The translations under genes were made by a program, and so were the position numbers. The notes beneath the pieces are model-generated. The model made no database searches. It was not told the DNA's origin and worked only from the letters and a program-made list of their open reading frames with translations. A stretch of DNA of 64,000 nucleotides, from NCBI RefSeq assembly GCF_030696665.1, contig NZ_JAUYRV010000002.1, positions 1 through 64,000 on the forward strand, in the 5' to 3' direction. Shown one piece after another: positions 1-8,299 of the stretch; position 1 is the first letter of the stretch, and every line of letters starts with the position of its first letter. The DNA is from Novosphingobium sp. GTDB taxonomy: Bacteria > Pseudomonadota > Alphaproteobacteria > Sphingomonadales > Sphingomonadaceae.

Positions 1-81
1 CTCGACGCGAACGACCCGATGGCCACCTACGACTTCACTTGGATATGGCGCGAACTTGGCATCGAGAACCTGCGCAAATAG
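1..81 (+). CDS. C-terminal fragment of an unidentified protein, cut by window start
   Basis: An open frame runs from base 1 to a TAG at 79-81 and encodes 26 residues ending in IWRELGIENLRK. I do not recognise the family. The frame is the same as that of the phosphatase fragment that follows, so this could be the 3' end of a separate upstream gene or the N-terminal part of one phosphatase gene interrupted by the TAG. The sequence to the left of the window is needed to decide. Confidence 0.3.
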   Translation, partial: LDANDPMATYDFTWIWRELGIENLRK

Positions 82-117
82 TTCGCTACCCCTGACGTCG
101 ATGCCTACCGTGAATCC

Positions 118-612
118 GTGTCCCTACAATGCACAGAGGCCGAACTGCGTGCGTGGCTGATCAAGTTTTATCCCGACATGCAGGACTGGCTCGCGCGTCC
201 GTTGCGCAGCATTCTGGACGCGCTGCTCGGTGACCAGACGCCGCTCGTTTTCCATTGCGCAGCAGGCAAGGACCGCACCGGCTTTTGCGCCGCGATCATT
301 CTTGGCCTTGCGGGCGTGGACGAAGCCACGATCCTTGCCGACTTTGCGCTTACCGACAAGGCGGTCGATCTTTACGCCTTCACGCGCACGCACCGCGCCG
401 CCCGCATGGGGCTGACCGATGGTGAACATCCGTTCGAAAAGATGGCCCCCGATGTGCGCGAGGCGCTGATGCGTGCCGATCCCGCCTATCTCAAGGCCGC
501 ACTGGATAGTGTGGCCGAGCGACATGGTTCGATTGCCGGTTACGCACGGACAGCGCTGGGCCTCGATGATGCCCAGATCGCCGCCATTCGCGAGCGCCTG
601 GTGGAAGCGTAA
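118..612 (+). CDS. Tyrosine-protein phosphatase, 5'-truncated
   Basis: The 164-residue product carries the protein tyrosine phosphatase P-loop HCAAGKDRTG near residues 46-55 (CX5R, nucleophile Cys and phosphate-binding Arg), followed by a helical C-terminal half typical of the Y_phosphatase3 group. Family members are usually about 240-270 residues, with an N-terminal segment holding the LYRS and DLR motifs before the P-loop. That segment is absent here. The start given is GTG at 118, with no convincing ribosome-binding site, and the frame stays open back to the TAG at 79-81. The gene is therefore either a 5' remnant (pseudogene) or reads from a start I cannot see. It is convergent with the aldehyde dehydrogenase that ends at 639. 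Confidence 0.55.
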   Translation: MSLQCTEAELRAWLIKFYPDMQDWLARPLRSILDALLGDQTPLVFHCAAGKDRTGFCAAIILGLAGVDEATILADFALTDKAVDLYAFTRTHRAARMGLTDGEHPFEKMAPDVREALMRADPAYLKAALDSVAERHGSIAGYARTALGLDDAQIAAIRERLVEA

Positions 613-638
613 GCTTGGCCAGCCAGACCCCAACCGAT

Positions 639-2126
639 TCAGCGCCCGACCGGGTACGTAATCGTTTTTTCCTGCTGGAATTCGCGCAGCCAATCCGGCC
701 CGTATTCGCGCCCTATGCCTGAGCGCTTGTAGCCGCCGAACGGGGCGTAGGCCATTTTGCCGATGCCGCCGTTGATCGCCACGTTGCCGGTGCGCAATTG
801 CAACGACATTTCATAAGCCTTGGCCGCATCGGCGGTCATGATTGCGCCGTTCAGGCCATAGCGTGATTCATTGGCGATCTTCACGGCCTCGTCATCGGTA
901 TCATAACCGATCACACAGCCGACCGGCCCGAACACTTCTTCCTGCGCCAGCGTGGACATGTTGTCGACATTGTCGAACAGCGTGATGTCCACGAAAAAGC
1001 CCTTGGAAAGCCCCGCCGGACGGGTGCCGCCCGCCACCAGTGTCGAGCCTTCATCGCGGCCCGACTGGATCAACTTTTCAACCTTGGCGCGCTGGGATTC
1101 GCGGATCAATGGTCCCATCAGCACTGTGGGGTCGGACGGATCGCCCACCTTCCAGTGTGCAGCAACCGCCTTGGCCGTGGCGACAAAGCGCGCGCGGACG
1201 GAATTGTGGACGAGGAAACGCGTGGTGATCGCACAGCCCTGCCCCGCGTTCACCGAAAGCACCATGATTGCCATCGTGGCAGCGGCCTCGACATCGGCGT
1301 CTTCACGCACGATCATCGCCGACTTGCCGCCAAGTTCAAGATGGACGCGCTTCAGCGTGGGCGCGGCCTGCCCCATGATCGCGGCGCCAACGGCCTCCGA
1401 GCCGGTAAACGTCACCATGTCTACGCGGGGGTCGGTGGTCAGCTTCGTGCCGACGTCAGGCCCGCCGGTAATCACGTTCAGCACGCCGCGCGGCAGGCCG
1501 ATTTCGTCCGCGATCTGGCCCAGCATCAGCGCAGAATAGGGCGTGAAGGGTGATGGCTTGAGGATCAGGCTGTTGCCTGCCAGCAGCGCAGGTGTGACTT
1601 TGGCAAGGTTCAGTAGGAACGGGAAGTTGTAGCCGGTAATGCCGCTGACCACGCCCACAGGTTCGCGCACCACAGTGCCGCCGCCCAGAATGCGCGGGCC
1701 GGTGGGATTGATCATGTTGGCATTGGACGCCACCGGGATCTGGCGCGGCTCTTCCCGCAGCGAATAATCGATCGCCGATTGCAAATGCTCCAGCGGCGCA
1801 TCGACCTGCACATTGCTGGTAACGGCTTGCGCGCAGCCCACTTCCTTGATGATCAGTTCCACCAATTGCCCGCGCTTGGCGTAGAGGGCATCGTGGAACT
1901 TCTGCATCATCGCGGTACGCTCGCTCTGCGCCATGCGCGGCCACGGCCCGTTCTCGAAGGCGTCGTAGGACGAGGCAATCGCTGCTTCCGCCGCAGCCGC
2001 ATCGCCCACTGGCGCTTCGCCGATCACGTCTTCGGTGGCGGGGTTCAGCACAGCTTCGGTGCCAGCACCGGCGTGCCATTCGCCGTCGATGTACAGGCGG
2101 TCAATATCGGTAAAGGGAATGGTCAT
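639..2126 (-). CDS. Aldehyde dehydrogenase (NAD(P)+-dependent)
   Basis: The product is a 495-residue ALDH-superfamily enzyme that oxidises an aldehyde to a carboxylic acid in the cytoplasm. Visible motifs are GYNFPF around residue 165 (Asn of the oxyanion site), the nucleotide-fold signature VTFTGS, the general-base Glu in LELGGK (about residue 264) and the nucleophilic Cys in GQGCAIT (about 298). Length is normal. The ATG at 2126 is chosen because a GAGG lies about 7 nt upstream; a GTG at 2138 in the same frame overlaps the preceding stop. It lies directly downstream of the GMC oxidoreductase, so the two could run alcohol to aldehyde to acid. The substrate is not predictable. Confidence 0.9.
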   Translation of the reverse strand: MTIPFTDIDRLYIDGEWHAGAGTEAVLNPATEDVIGEAPVGDAAAAEAAIASSYDAFENGPWPRMAQSERTAMMQKFHDALYAKRGQLVELIIKEVGCAQAVTSNVQVDAPLEHLQSAIDYSLREEPRQIPVASNANMINPTGPRILGGGTVVREPVGVVSGITGYNFPFLLNLAKVTPALLAGNSLILKPSPFTPYSALMLGQIADEIGLPRGVLNVITGGPDVGTKLTTDPRVDMVTFTGSEAVGAAIMGQAAPTLKRVHLELGGKSAMIVREDADVEAAATMAIMVLSVNAGQGCAITTRFLVHNSVRARFVATAKAVAAHWKVGDPSDPTVLMGPLIRESQRAKVEKLIQSGRDEGSTLVAGGTRPAGLSKGFFVDITLFDNVDNMSTLAQEEVFGPVGCVIGYDTDDEAVKIANESRYGLNGAIMTADAAKAYEMSLQLRTGNVAINGGIGKMAYAPFGGYKRSGIGREYGPDWLREFQQEKTITYPVGR

Positions 2127-2134
2127 GGGGTGCC

Positions 2135-3745
2135 TCACTGGGTCTGGAGGATGATTTCAGCCGCGCGCAGACCCACGGCCATCGCGGGAGCATTGGTGTT
2201 GCCCGAAACAAGCGTCGGGAAGATCGAGGTGTCGCAAACGCGCAGGCCGGTTACGCCGCGCACGCGCAATTGCGGATCGCATACGGACTGTTCGTCCGCA
2301 CCCATCCGGCAGGTGCCCGCGATGTGGAACGCCGTGCCGCCAAGCGCGACTGCGTTCTGCAGGATGTCATCGTCGGTCTTGACCATGTCGCCGGGGAACT
2401 GCTCCTCGACGATCCACGGCTTTAGCGCGGGCTGCTGACCCAGCGCACGCAGCCAGTTGAACAGCGAAACGGCGGTTATCCGGTCGATTTCGGCCGAAAA
2501 GTGATTGGCGTCGATGAAGGGTTTTGCATCGGGATCGGCCGACTGGATGCGCACTTCGCCCTGGCTTTCAGGTCGGGTGAAATAGCCCAGAATCGTCAAC
2601 CCGTGATGCTTGTCTGGCACCACACCTTTATCGGTCTGGTTCAGCGAATAGAGGCTGACGCCGATCTGCGCGTCGGCGTGCTCCAGATCGGGCCGTGTCT
2701 TCACGAAACCGCCAACCTCGTGCGCGCCATGCGTCAGTGCACCCTTGGCGAACAGGCCATATTGCAGCACCGATTTGAGCAGCCCCAGCCCCTGATAGTT
2801 CAGGTTCATGCTGTCGCCCTTCACGCGGTACACCGTCTGGACATAGCGGTGTTCGCGCAAGTTGCGGCCCACATCGGGAGAATCGACGATCATCGGCACT
2901 CCGGCTGCGCGCAGCACCGCTTCAGGGCCGATGCCGGACAGTTGAAGCAATTTGGGCGAATGTACCGCGCCCGCCGATAGGATCACCTCGCGTGCGGCCA
3001 CGAAGCGCGTGCCGCGCTTGTCGCGCAGCGTCACCCCGGTCACGCGCAGGTTTTCGATCTCGACCTTGAGAACGTCGGTTTCGACCAGCACGTCCAGATT
3101 GGGCCGCTCGCGCGCTTCCTTCAGGAAGCCCTTGGCCGAACTGACGCGCTTGCCCTTGTCGATGTTGCGCGTCTGGTAGCCCAGCCCACCTTCGCGCACG
3201 ACATCGACATCGTTGACATCGGCCACCCGGTCCACGCCCATCTCCTGCGCGGCGGTCAGCACCGCTTCGCACAACCCATTGCGGCTGGGATGGACGCTGA
3301 CGTGGATCGGCCCACCGACCCCGCGCCATTCCGCCTCGCCCAATTCGTGGTCTTCCAGTTCGACAAAGCAGCGCCCGATCTCGTTCCAGCCCCAGCCGGT
3401 GCAACCTGCTTGTTCCCAACCATCGTAATCCATCGGCGCGCCGCGGATATAGACCATGCCGTTGACCGCGCTCGACCCGCCGACTGCGCGACCTTTGAGC
3501 CACATTTCGGAGGGTTTGTTGCCGCCGGGCGATACGTCATACGACCAGACGTGCGGATTGCGCGGATCGAGCAGCTTGCCGATGCCGCGCGGCATGGCGA
3601 TCAGCGGGCTGGTATCGTCGGGCCCGCTTTCCACAAGCAGCACCCGCGTTGCAGGATCGGCGGACAGCCGGTTGGCCAGCACACAGCCCGACGAGCCTGC
3701 GCCAACGATAATGTAATCATAGGAGTCCGCTGCTGCGTTCGTCAT
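2135..3745 (-). CDS. GMC-family FAD oxidoreductase (choline dehydrogenase-like)
   Basis: The 536-residue flavoprotein of the glucose-methanol-choline family starts with the FAD Rossmann motif GAGSSG at residues 15-20. It continues with the GMC signature regions and ends with FHIAGTCRMG, which holds the catalytic His, and NTNAPAMAVG, which holds the partner residue. Family members oxidise primary alcohols to aldehydes, using the respiratory chain or oxygen as acceptor. The next gene downstream is an aldehyde dehydrogenase, so a two-step alcohol oxidation is the simplest reading. A near-perfect inverted repeat at 3842-3874 lies about 100 bp upstream and may be its operator. There is no secretion signal, so a cytoplasmic or membrane-associated location is likely. 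Confidence 0.9.
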   Translation of the reverse strand: MTNAAADSYDYIIVGAGSSGCVLANRLSADPATRVLLVESGPDDTSPLIAMPRGIGKLLDPRNPHVWSYDVSPGGNKPSEMWLKGRAVGGSSAVNGMVYIRGAPMDYDGWEQAGCTGWGWNEIGRCFVELEDHELGEAEWRGVGGPIHVSVHPSRNGLCEAVLTAAQEMGVDRVADVNDVDVVREGGLGYQTRNIDKGKRVSSAKGFLKEARERPNLDVLVETDVLKVEIENLRVTGVTLRDKRGTRFVAAREVILSAGAVHSPKLLQLSGIGPEAVLRAAGVPMIVDSPDVGRNLREHRYVQTVYRVKGDSMNLNYQGLGLLKSVLQYGLFAKGALTHGAHEVGGFVKTRPDLEHADAQIGVSLYSLNQTDKGVVPDKHHGLTILGYFTRPESQGEVRIQSADPDAKPFIDANHFSAEIDRITAVSLFNWLRALGQQPALKPWIVEEQFPGDMVKTDDDILQNAVALGGTAFHIAGTCRMGADEQSVCDPQLRVRGVTGLRVCDTSIFPTLVSGNTNAPAMAVGLRAAEIILQTQ

Positions 3746-3841
3746 CTGGAACCATCCTCTTGCGGCGCAGCAATTGGCTGCGCCTGCACGCGACCGTCCT
3801 CACCGGGACGATTCGCCTCAACCGTAAAGAACCATTGGCAA

Positions 3842-3874
3842 GCTATAAGTGGAACTGCAAGTCCCATTTATAGC
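3842..3874. promoter_or_regulatory. Inverted repeat, candidate operator upstream of the GMC gene
   Basis: The arms are GCTATAAGTGG (3842-3852) and CCCATTTATAGC (3863-3874). The right arm reads GCTATAAATGGG on the other strand, so 10 of the first 11 positions match, around a roughly 10-bp spacer. The element sits between the TetR gene (stop at 3883) and the GMC start (3745), which is where a TetR-type dimer would be expected to control the GMC-ALDH pair. Confidence 0.45.
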
Positions 3875-3882
3875 GTTCAGGC

Positions 3883-4467
3883 TCAATCGGTTTGTGGGAT
3901 CGGTTCGTTACGCTCACCCATCGCAAGGCAGGGACCGCCGATGCCGTGCAGGATCAGGGCAAAGCCCCGCTCGAACACCGCGTCGCTGGTCTCGAAATCG
4001 CTGCCTTGCGCGCTGCCGATCATGTTGCAGGCGATCAGGATGTCCTCGGGCATCACATCGGCGTGCAGCAATCCGGCGGCTTTCGCGCGGGCAATCGGAT
4101 CGGTGAACAGTTCGGCCGTTTCGCGCGACGCCTGAAGCATCATCGCCTTTCCTGCCGGGCTGGCCAGCAGGGCATCGTCCATCGCGCGGTAGATGAAAGT
4201 CAGCTTGGCAACCGTGCGCATCAGCCCGAACAGTGCATCGGGTCGGTCTCCCAACCGCGCGCGCTCCTCGGCGATCGCTTGCTGTTCAACAGCCTGTACC
4301 GCACGGATCAGATCGAGCCGATCTGCAAAGTTGCGGAACAGTGTGCTGCGGCCAACCTCGGCCTTTATGGCAATATCCTCAAGCGACACATCGGCCGCAC
4401 CTGCACGAAAGCAATCGCGAGCCACGGCAATCAAACGGTCCCGATTGCGTGCGGCGTCCTTACGCAT
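3883..4467 (-). CDS. TetR/AcrR-family transcriptional regulator
   Basis: The 194-residue protein has an N-terminal helix-turn-helix of TetR type: DVSLEDIAIKAEVGRSTLFR at about residues 23-42, followed by the usual short helix with FADR. The C-terminal helical ligand and dimerisation domain is unassigned. The ATG at 4467 (MRKDAARN) is chosen because the open frame upstream of it is low-complexity and unlike the family. It lies between a P450 gene (upstream, 103-bp gap) and the GMC-ALDH pair. It most likely represses one or both, perhaps through the inverted repeat at 3842-3874. Confidence 0.85.
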   Translation of the reverse strand: MRKDAARNRDRLIAVARDCFRAGAADVSLEDIAIKAEVGRSTLFRNFADRLDLIRAVQAVEQQAIAEERARLGDRPDALFGLMRTVAKLTFIYRAMDDALLASPAGKAMMLQASRETAELFTDPIARAKAAGLLHADVMPEDILIACNMIGSAQGSDFETSDAVFERGFALILHGIGGPCLAMGERNEPIPQTD

Positions 4468-4570
4468 TGCGCCTCTTACCCCGTTCCACCGTCCGACTGG
4501 CCAATCGTGCCGTATCGGGCTGCCGGGAAAATGGCAATCGGGGGCGCATGGACAGCGCCCCCTTCCAACA

Positions 4571-5791
4571 TCAGCCCCACTGAAGCTCCAGTTCGGGCAC
4601 ATGCATGATGTTGCCCACAAAGTACTGAACCTTGAACCCGTCCTTGATACGCCATTCGGGCAAGGCGGTCAGAAATTCCTCAAGCGCGATCTGCAGTTCC
4701 ATGCGTGCCAGATGCATGCCCAGGCACTTGTGGATGCCGCCGCCAAGCGAGATATGTGGGGCTTTGCGATCAAACCGCACCAGTTCCGGCTGTTCGTAGT
4801 ACGTCGGATCATAACCGGTCACCGGCGTTGCCACCGAGATATATTCGCCCGGCATGATCTTCTGGCCACGGATTTCGATTTCCTTGGCCGCGATGCGGAA
4901 TGCCGTAACCGGCGCATAGGCGCGCAGGAATTCTTCGACTGCCGTCACGATCAGGCCCGGCTTTTCGCGCAGTTCGCGCTGCCGTTCGGGGTATCGGCCG
5001 AGGAAGCAGAAGATGTTGCCCAGCAGCGAAGTCACTGTGTCCAGCCCGCCGATATAGAGGTTGAAGCAGTGGCCGAACACCTCGGTGACGTTCCACTTGC
5101 GTCCATCGACCTCGTTGTCGAAGATCTGGCTGATGTAGTCATCGCCGGGGTTCTTCTGGCGCTCCTCGATCACCCCCATCAGATAGGCCTTCACCTTTCT
5201 GACGGCGTCGCCGCGCACCTGCCAGTCGTTGGTGTGGAGCATGTCCTTTTCCCATTCGAGGAATTCGGCCATTCGGTCCTGCGGCAGATCGAGCAGATCG
5301 AGCACAATGTTGATCGGGTACTTTTCGGAAAACTCGTCAACAAAATCGCAGTGCCCACGGTCCTTGAACTGGTTGATAAGCACGCGCGCACGCTCGCGCA
5401 CCTGATCGCGCAGGGCAGCCATTTTCTGTGGTGCAAACTTGGGGTTGAGGGCGGCGCGATAGGCGGTGTGGATCGGCGGATCAGCCTCGGTCGGGATGAC
5501 AAGCCAGTCTTCGCCGATGTTCTGCGCCCACTTGCCCATGCCGTTCTTGGTGAAATTGTCCGGGTCGCGCAGCATCGTCATCGTGTCTTCATAACTGGTC
5601 AGCAGCCAGCCGGGCTGATCGCCGGGGAAGATGTTGGTGACATAAGAGATCGGCGGCAGCGTAGCCTGCAGCTGCGGTATCAACGTCTCCTGCGGACATT
5701 CGTCTACACGCTTGCGTGCATACAGGGGCAGGGTCACGACCAGTTCCGCAGGAACATGGGCGGGCCGCGTTGCGGCGGGGGCAGTAGCCAC
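4571..5791 (-). CDS. Cytochrome P450 monooxygenase
   Basis: The product is a soluble bacterial P450 of 406 residues. The I-helix reads IGGLDTVTS, with the Asp-Thr proton-relay pair after a Gly-Gly in place of Ala-Gly. The K-helix ExxR is in EEFLRAYAP, and the heme-binding loop is SLGGGIHKCLGMHLAR with the axial Cys. The start is the GTG at 5791, which has GAGGAG 7 nt upstream; the in-frame TTG at 5806 lies before that site. It is a paralogue of the P450s at 29617 and 56770, which share the GGLDTV I-helix and a C-terminus ending in LxWG. It needs a ferredoxin and reductase. A ferredoxin is present at 47828, but no reductase was seen. The substrate is unknown. Confidence 0.93.
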   Translation of the reverse strand: MATAPAATRPAHVPAELVVTLPLYARKRVDECPQETLIPQLQATLPPISYVTNIFPGDQPGWLLTSYEDTMTMLRDPDNFTKNGMGKWAQNIGEDWLVIPTEADPPIHTAYRAALNPKFAPQKMAALRDQVRERARVLINQFKDRGHCDFVDEFSEKYPINIVLDLLDLPQDRMAEFLEWEKDMLHTNDWQVRGDAVRKVKAYLMGVIEERQKNPGDDYISQIFDNEVDGRKWNVTEVFGHCFNLYIGGLDTVTSLLGNIFCFLGRYPERQRELREKPGLIVTAVEEFLRAYAPVTAFRIAAKEIEIRGQKIMPGEYISVATPVTGYDPTYYEQPELVRFDRKAPHISLGGGIHKCLGMHLARMELQIALEEFLTALPEWRIKDGFKVQYFVGNIMHVPELELQWG

Positions 5792-5927
5792 GGCAGGTCT
5801 CCTCAATTTGGCTGCCGATTCTTAAAACCGGCTGGTCGGACACATAACAGCGCGCACGAATGAAATAGCGCCAGCGCAAACTCTGTCGCCAGCCAGCCAA
5901 TCTCTAACCAGCATCACGATCACCCAG

Positions 5928-5945
5928 ACCTAGACAAGGATAGGT
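5928..5945. promoter_or_regulatory. Short inverted repeat in a divergent promoter region
   Basis: The 207-bp gap between the P450 (starts 5791, minus) and the flavoprotein (starts 5999, plus) must hold two promoters. Inside it, ACCTA (5928-5932) and TAGGT (5941-5945) form a small dyad around 8 bp. This is weak evidence for an operator, and no clear -35/-10 pair was seen. Confidence 0.25.
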
Positions 5946-5998
5946 TTGCAGATCGTGCCGCGCGCGCACCAATGCTCCCTGATACCGGGAGAACAGCT

Positions 5999-7663
5999 GT
6001 GCCGTGGGATGAGGTTTTCGATGTCGTGTGCGTGGGTTCCGGTTTGGGCGGAATGTCAGCTGCACTGACGGCGGCGCAACGGGGCGCAAGCGCGCTGGTG
6101 GCAGAGAAATTCCACCTGCTTGGCGGCGTGTCTGCGCTGTCGTCCGGGCAACTGTGGCTGGGACCAAACCACCTGCAGGAACCAGACGGGATGGACGACA
6201 CCGACGCCGCCGCCGATGCCTACCTCATGCACCTGTCGCAAGGCTACGCCACGCCCGACCGGCGCAAGGTATTCATCGAGCGCGGGCGCGAGGCGTTGCA
6301 GTTCATGACCGACACCATCGGCATCGAAATGACTGTGGTGAAAGGCCTGCCGGACTATTACTACCCATCGGTCACCGGATCGAAGGCCCAGGGCCGCTAT
6401 GTCGAAGTGCTGCCGTTCAAGGCCGAGCGGCTGGGCGATCTGGCCGACACCGTGCTGACGTCGCCCTATGGCGATGGCTACAGCTACACCACGTCCAACG
6501 AATGGATTGCCATGCAGGACGGCGGCGAGCACGTCGGTGCCTGCCTTGAACGCCATGTCGCTGCGGGCGAACGCTGTGCGGGCGCTGGCCTTGCGGCAGC
6601 GCAAGTGCTGGCCGCCCACGAGCTGGGCGTCGATATGCGGACTTCCACCGAAGTGATCGAGCTTGTCGTCGAGGACGGGGAAGTCACCGGCGTTGTCCTG
6701 CGCGATCAACACGGCACAAAGCGCGTCCGTGCCCGCCTTGGCGTCGTGCTGGCCACTGGCGGCTATGACTGGAAGCCCGCGTTCGTAAGCGCGTTTGATG
6801 CGCTACCGCAGGCAGGCAGCATGGCCCCGCCGACAGTCACAGGCGATCACATCGTCATGGCGGCAAAGGCCGGTGCCATCGCCATCCCGGCCCGCGCGCC
6901 TGCGCAAAGCCCCATCTTCATAGGCTACAAAGTGCCCGCCGAGACCATCTACGGCCAACCCTCGTACCGCATGTGGTTGCCAGGCGCGCCGCACAGCATC
7001 GCCGTCAACCGTTACGGACGCCGGTTTGCAAACGATGCGTTCTATCCCGATGTTGCCACCAAGGTCGGGCGGTTCGACGGGCAGGAGCAAGGCCAGCCGA
7101 ACTGGCCCGCGTGGATCGTGTTCGATCAGAACATGCTTGATAAATACGGCCTCATGCCAAGCTGGCCCGGCCAGCCGCTGTCCGAAGGCATGGCCACAAG
7201 CGCAGATACACTGGGCGAACTTGCGAACCGTATCGGCATGAACGCGATGGGCCTTGAAAACACCGTCAAGCGCTTCAACGGGTTCTGCGTCACCGGCATG
7301 GATGAGGACTTCTCGCGCGGCAGCGTGCCGTGGGGCCGGATCATGACCGGCGATCCGCGTATGCTCAATCCCAACCTTGGGCCTATCGAAAAAGGCCCGT
7401 TCTATGCGGTGAAGCTGGAGCGCGTGACAATGGGCGTGCCCACCGCCGGTTTGCCGATCGACACCGACGGCCGCGTGCTGAATGCCAGCGATGTGCCCAT
7501 CCCCGGCCTCTACGCTGCAGGCAATTCGGCCGCATGGCTCGACATCGGCGGCGGTTACAACAGCGGCATCGCGAACACGCGGGGGCTGCTCTACGGCTAC
7601 CTTTCAGCCCTGCACATGACCGGACAGCATGCCACACCCCAACCCACGCTCGCGGAGGCCTGA
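5999..7663 (+). CDS. FAD-dependent oxidoreductase, 3-ketosteroid-Delta1-dehydrogenase-like
   Basis: The 554-residue flavoprotein of the fumarate reductase/succinate dehydrogenase fold has an N-terminal dinucleotide motif (FDVVCVGSGLGGMSAAL), an acidic residue ending strand two (AEK), and a C-terminal FAD segment (GLYAAGNSAAWLDIGGGY). These resemble 3-oxosteroid Delta1-dehydrogenases and related enoate-forming flavoenzymes, which introduce a double bond next to a ketone. I chose the GTG at 5999 because GGGAG lies 7 nt upstream; an ATG at 5972 in the same frame has no ribosome-binding site. It heads a four-gene plus-strand operon with two GSTs and a phosphotransferase. A steroid substrate is an inference only; a fumarate-reductase-like reaction is also possible. 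Confidence 0.85.
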   Translation: MPWDEVFDVVCVGSGLGGMSAALTAAQRGASALVAEKFHLLGGVSALSSGQLWLGPNHLQEPDGMDDTDAAADAYLMHLSQGYATPDRRKVFIERGREALQFMTDTIGIEMTVVKGLPDYYYPSVTGSKAQGRYVEVLPFKAERLGDLADTVLTSPYGDGYSYTTSNEWIAMQDGGEHVGACLERHVAAGERCAGAGLAAAQVLAAHELGVDMRTSTEVIELVVEDGEVTGVVLRDQHGTKRVRARLGVVLATGGYDWKPAFVSAFDALPQAGSMAPPTVTGDHIVMAAKAGAIAIPARAPAQSPIFIGYKVPAETIYGQPSYRMWLPGAPHSIAVNRYGRRFANDAFYPDVATKVGRFDGQEQGQPNWPAWIVFDQNMLDKYGLMPSWPGQPLSEGMATSADTLGELANRIGMNAMGLENTVKRFNGFCVTGMDEDFSRGSVPWGRIMTGDPRMLNPNLGPIEKGPFYAVKLERVTMGVPTAGLPIDTDGRVLNASDVPIPGLYAAGNSAAWLDIGGGYNSGIANTRGLLYGYLSALHMTGQHATPQPTLAEA

Positions 7664-7666
7664 GCC

Positions 7667-8299
7667 ATGACCATCACGATCTATCAGCTTGAACGCTCCC
7701 GCTCGGAACGTGCGGTTTGGCTCATGGAAGAACTTGGTGCGCCTTACGATATCGAGTTTTTCAAGCGTTTGCAGACGTGGCAGGCAGAACCGGCGTTCAA
7801 GGCGCTGCATCCGCTGGGTTCTTCACCCATTCTCGGGATCGACGGCGAAAAGATTGCCGAAAGCGGCGCCGTGATCGAATACCTTGCCACCACGCAAGGC
7901 GGCGGCGCGCTTGCGCTGGGGCCGGATTCTCCTGACTATGCCCAATACCTCTACTGGTTCCACTTTGCCGAATCGACCCTGATGCCCGCACTGGTGGGCG
8001 AGATCATGGCGCAATTCGGCGGAATCGAGGCAGACCATCCGTTCCGCGTCAATGCCCGCGCCCGCATCGCGCAATTGATGGCGTTCACCGATGCGCGGCT
8101 TGCCAAAGTGCCGTTCGTGGCAGGCGAACAGTTTACCGCCGCCGACGTGATGATGACGTTCCCCTTCACGATGACGCGCCAGTTCGTGCCGGTTGATGTG
8201 GAAGGCCATTCGCATATCGCCGCCTATGTCGAACGTATGGAAGCGCGCCCCGGCTATCAGCGCTGCCGAGCGATCGTGGACCGTGAGGATGCAGCATGA
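7667..8299 (+). CDS. Glutathione S-transferase family protein
   Basis: The 210-residue protein has an N-terminal thioredoxin-like GST domain (YQLERSRSERAVWLMEELG, with Ser/Arg near the glutathione thiol site, and the gamma-Glu-binding ESGAV at about residues 64-68) and an all-helical C-terminal domain ending in YVERMEARPGYQ. It starts 3 bp after the flavoprotein stop and overlaps the next gene by 4 bp, so it is translationally coupled on both sides. Such GSTs in catabolic clusters conjugate glutathione to, or isomerise or dehalogenate, reactive intermediates. The paralogue at 9685 has the same architecture, so the two may act at successive steps. Confidence 0.9.
   Translation: MTITIYQLERSRSERAVWLMEELGAPYDIEFFKRLQTWQAEPAFKALHPLGSSPILGIDGEKIAESGAVIEYLATTQGGGALALGPDSPDYAQYLYWFHFAESTLMPALVGEIMAQFGGIEADHPFRVNARARIAQLMAFTDARLAKVPFVAGEQFTAADVMMTFPFTMTRQFVPVDVEGHSHIAAYVERMEARPGYQRCRAIVDREDAA

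Noticed and set aside
4193..5863. 556-codon plus-strand frame opposite the P450 and TetR genes
   Set aside because: Long only because of high GC; composition is His/Arg/Gln-rich and it covers two clear genes on the other strand.
6028..6549. Plus-strand open frame inside the KstD-like gene
   Set aside because: It is a shadow frame, Arg-rich with no recognisable domain.
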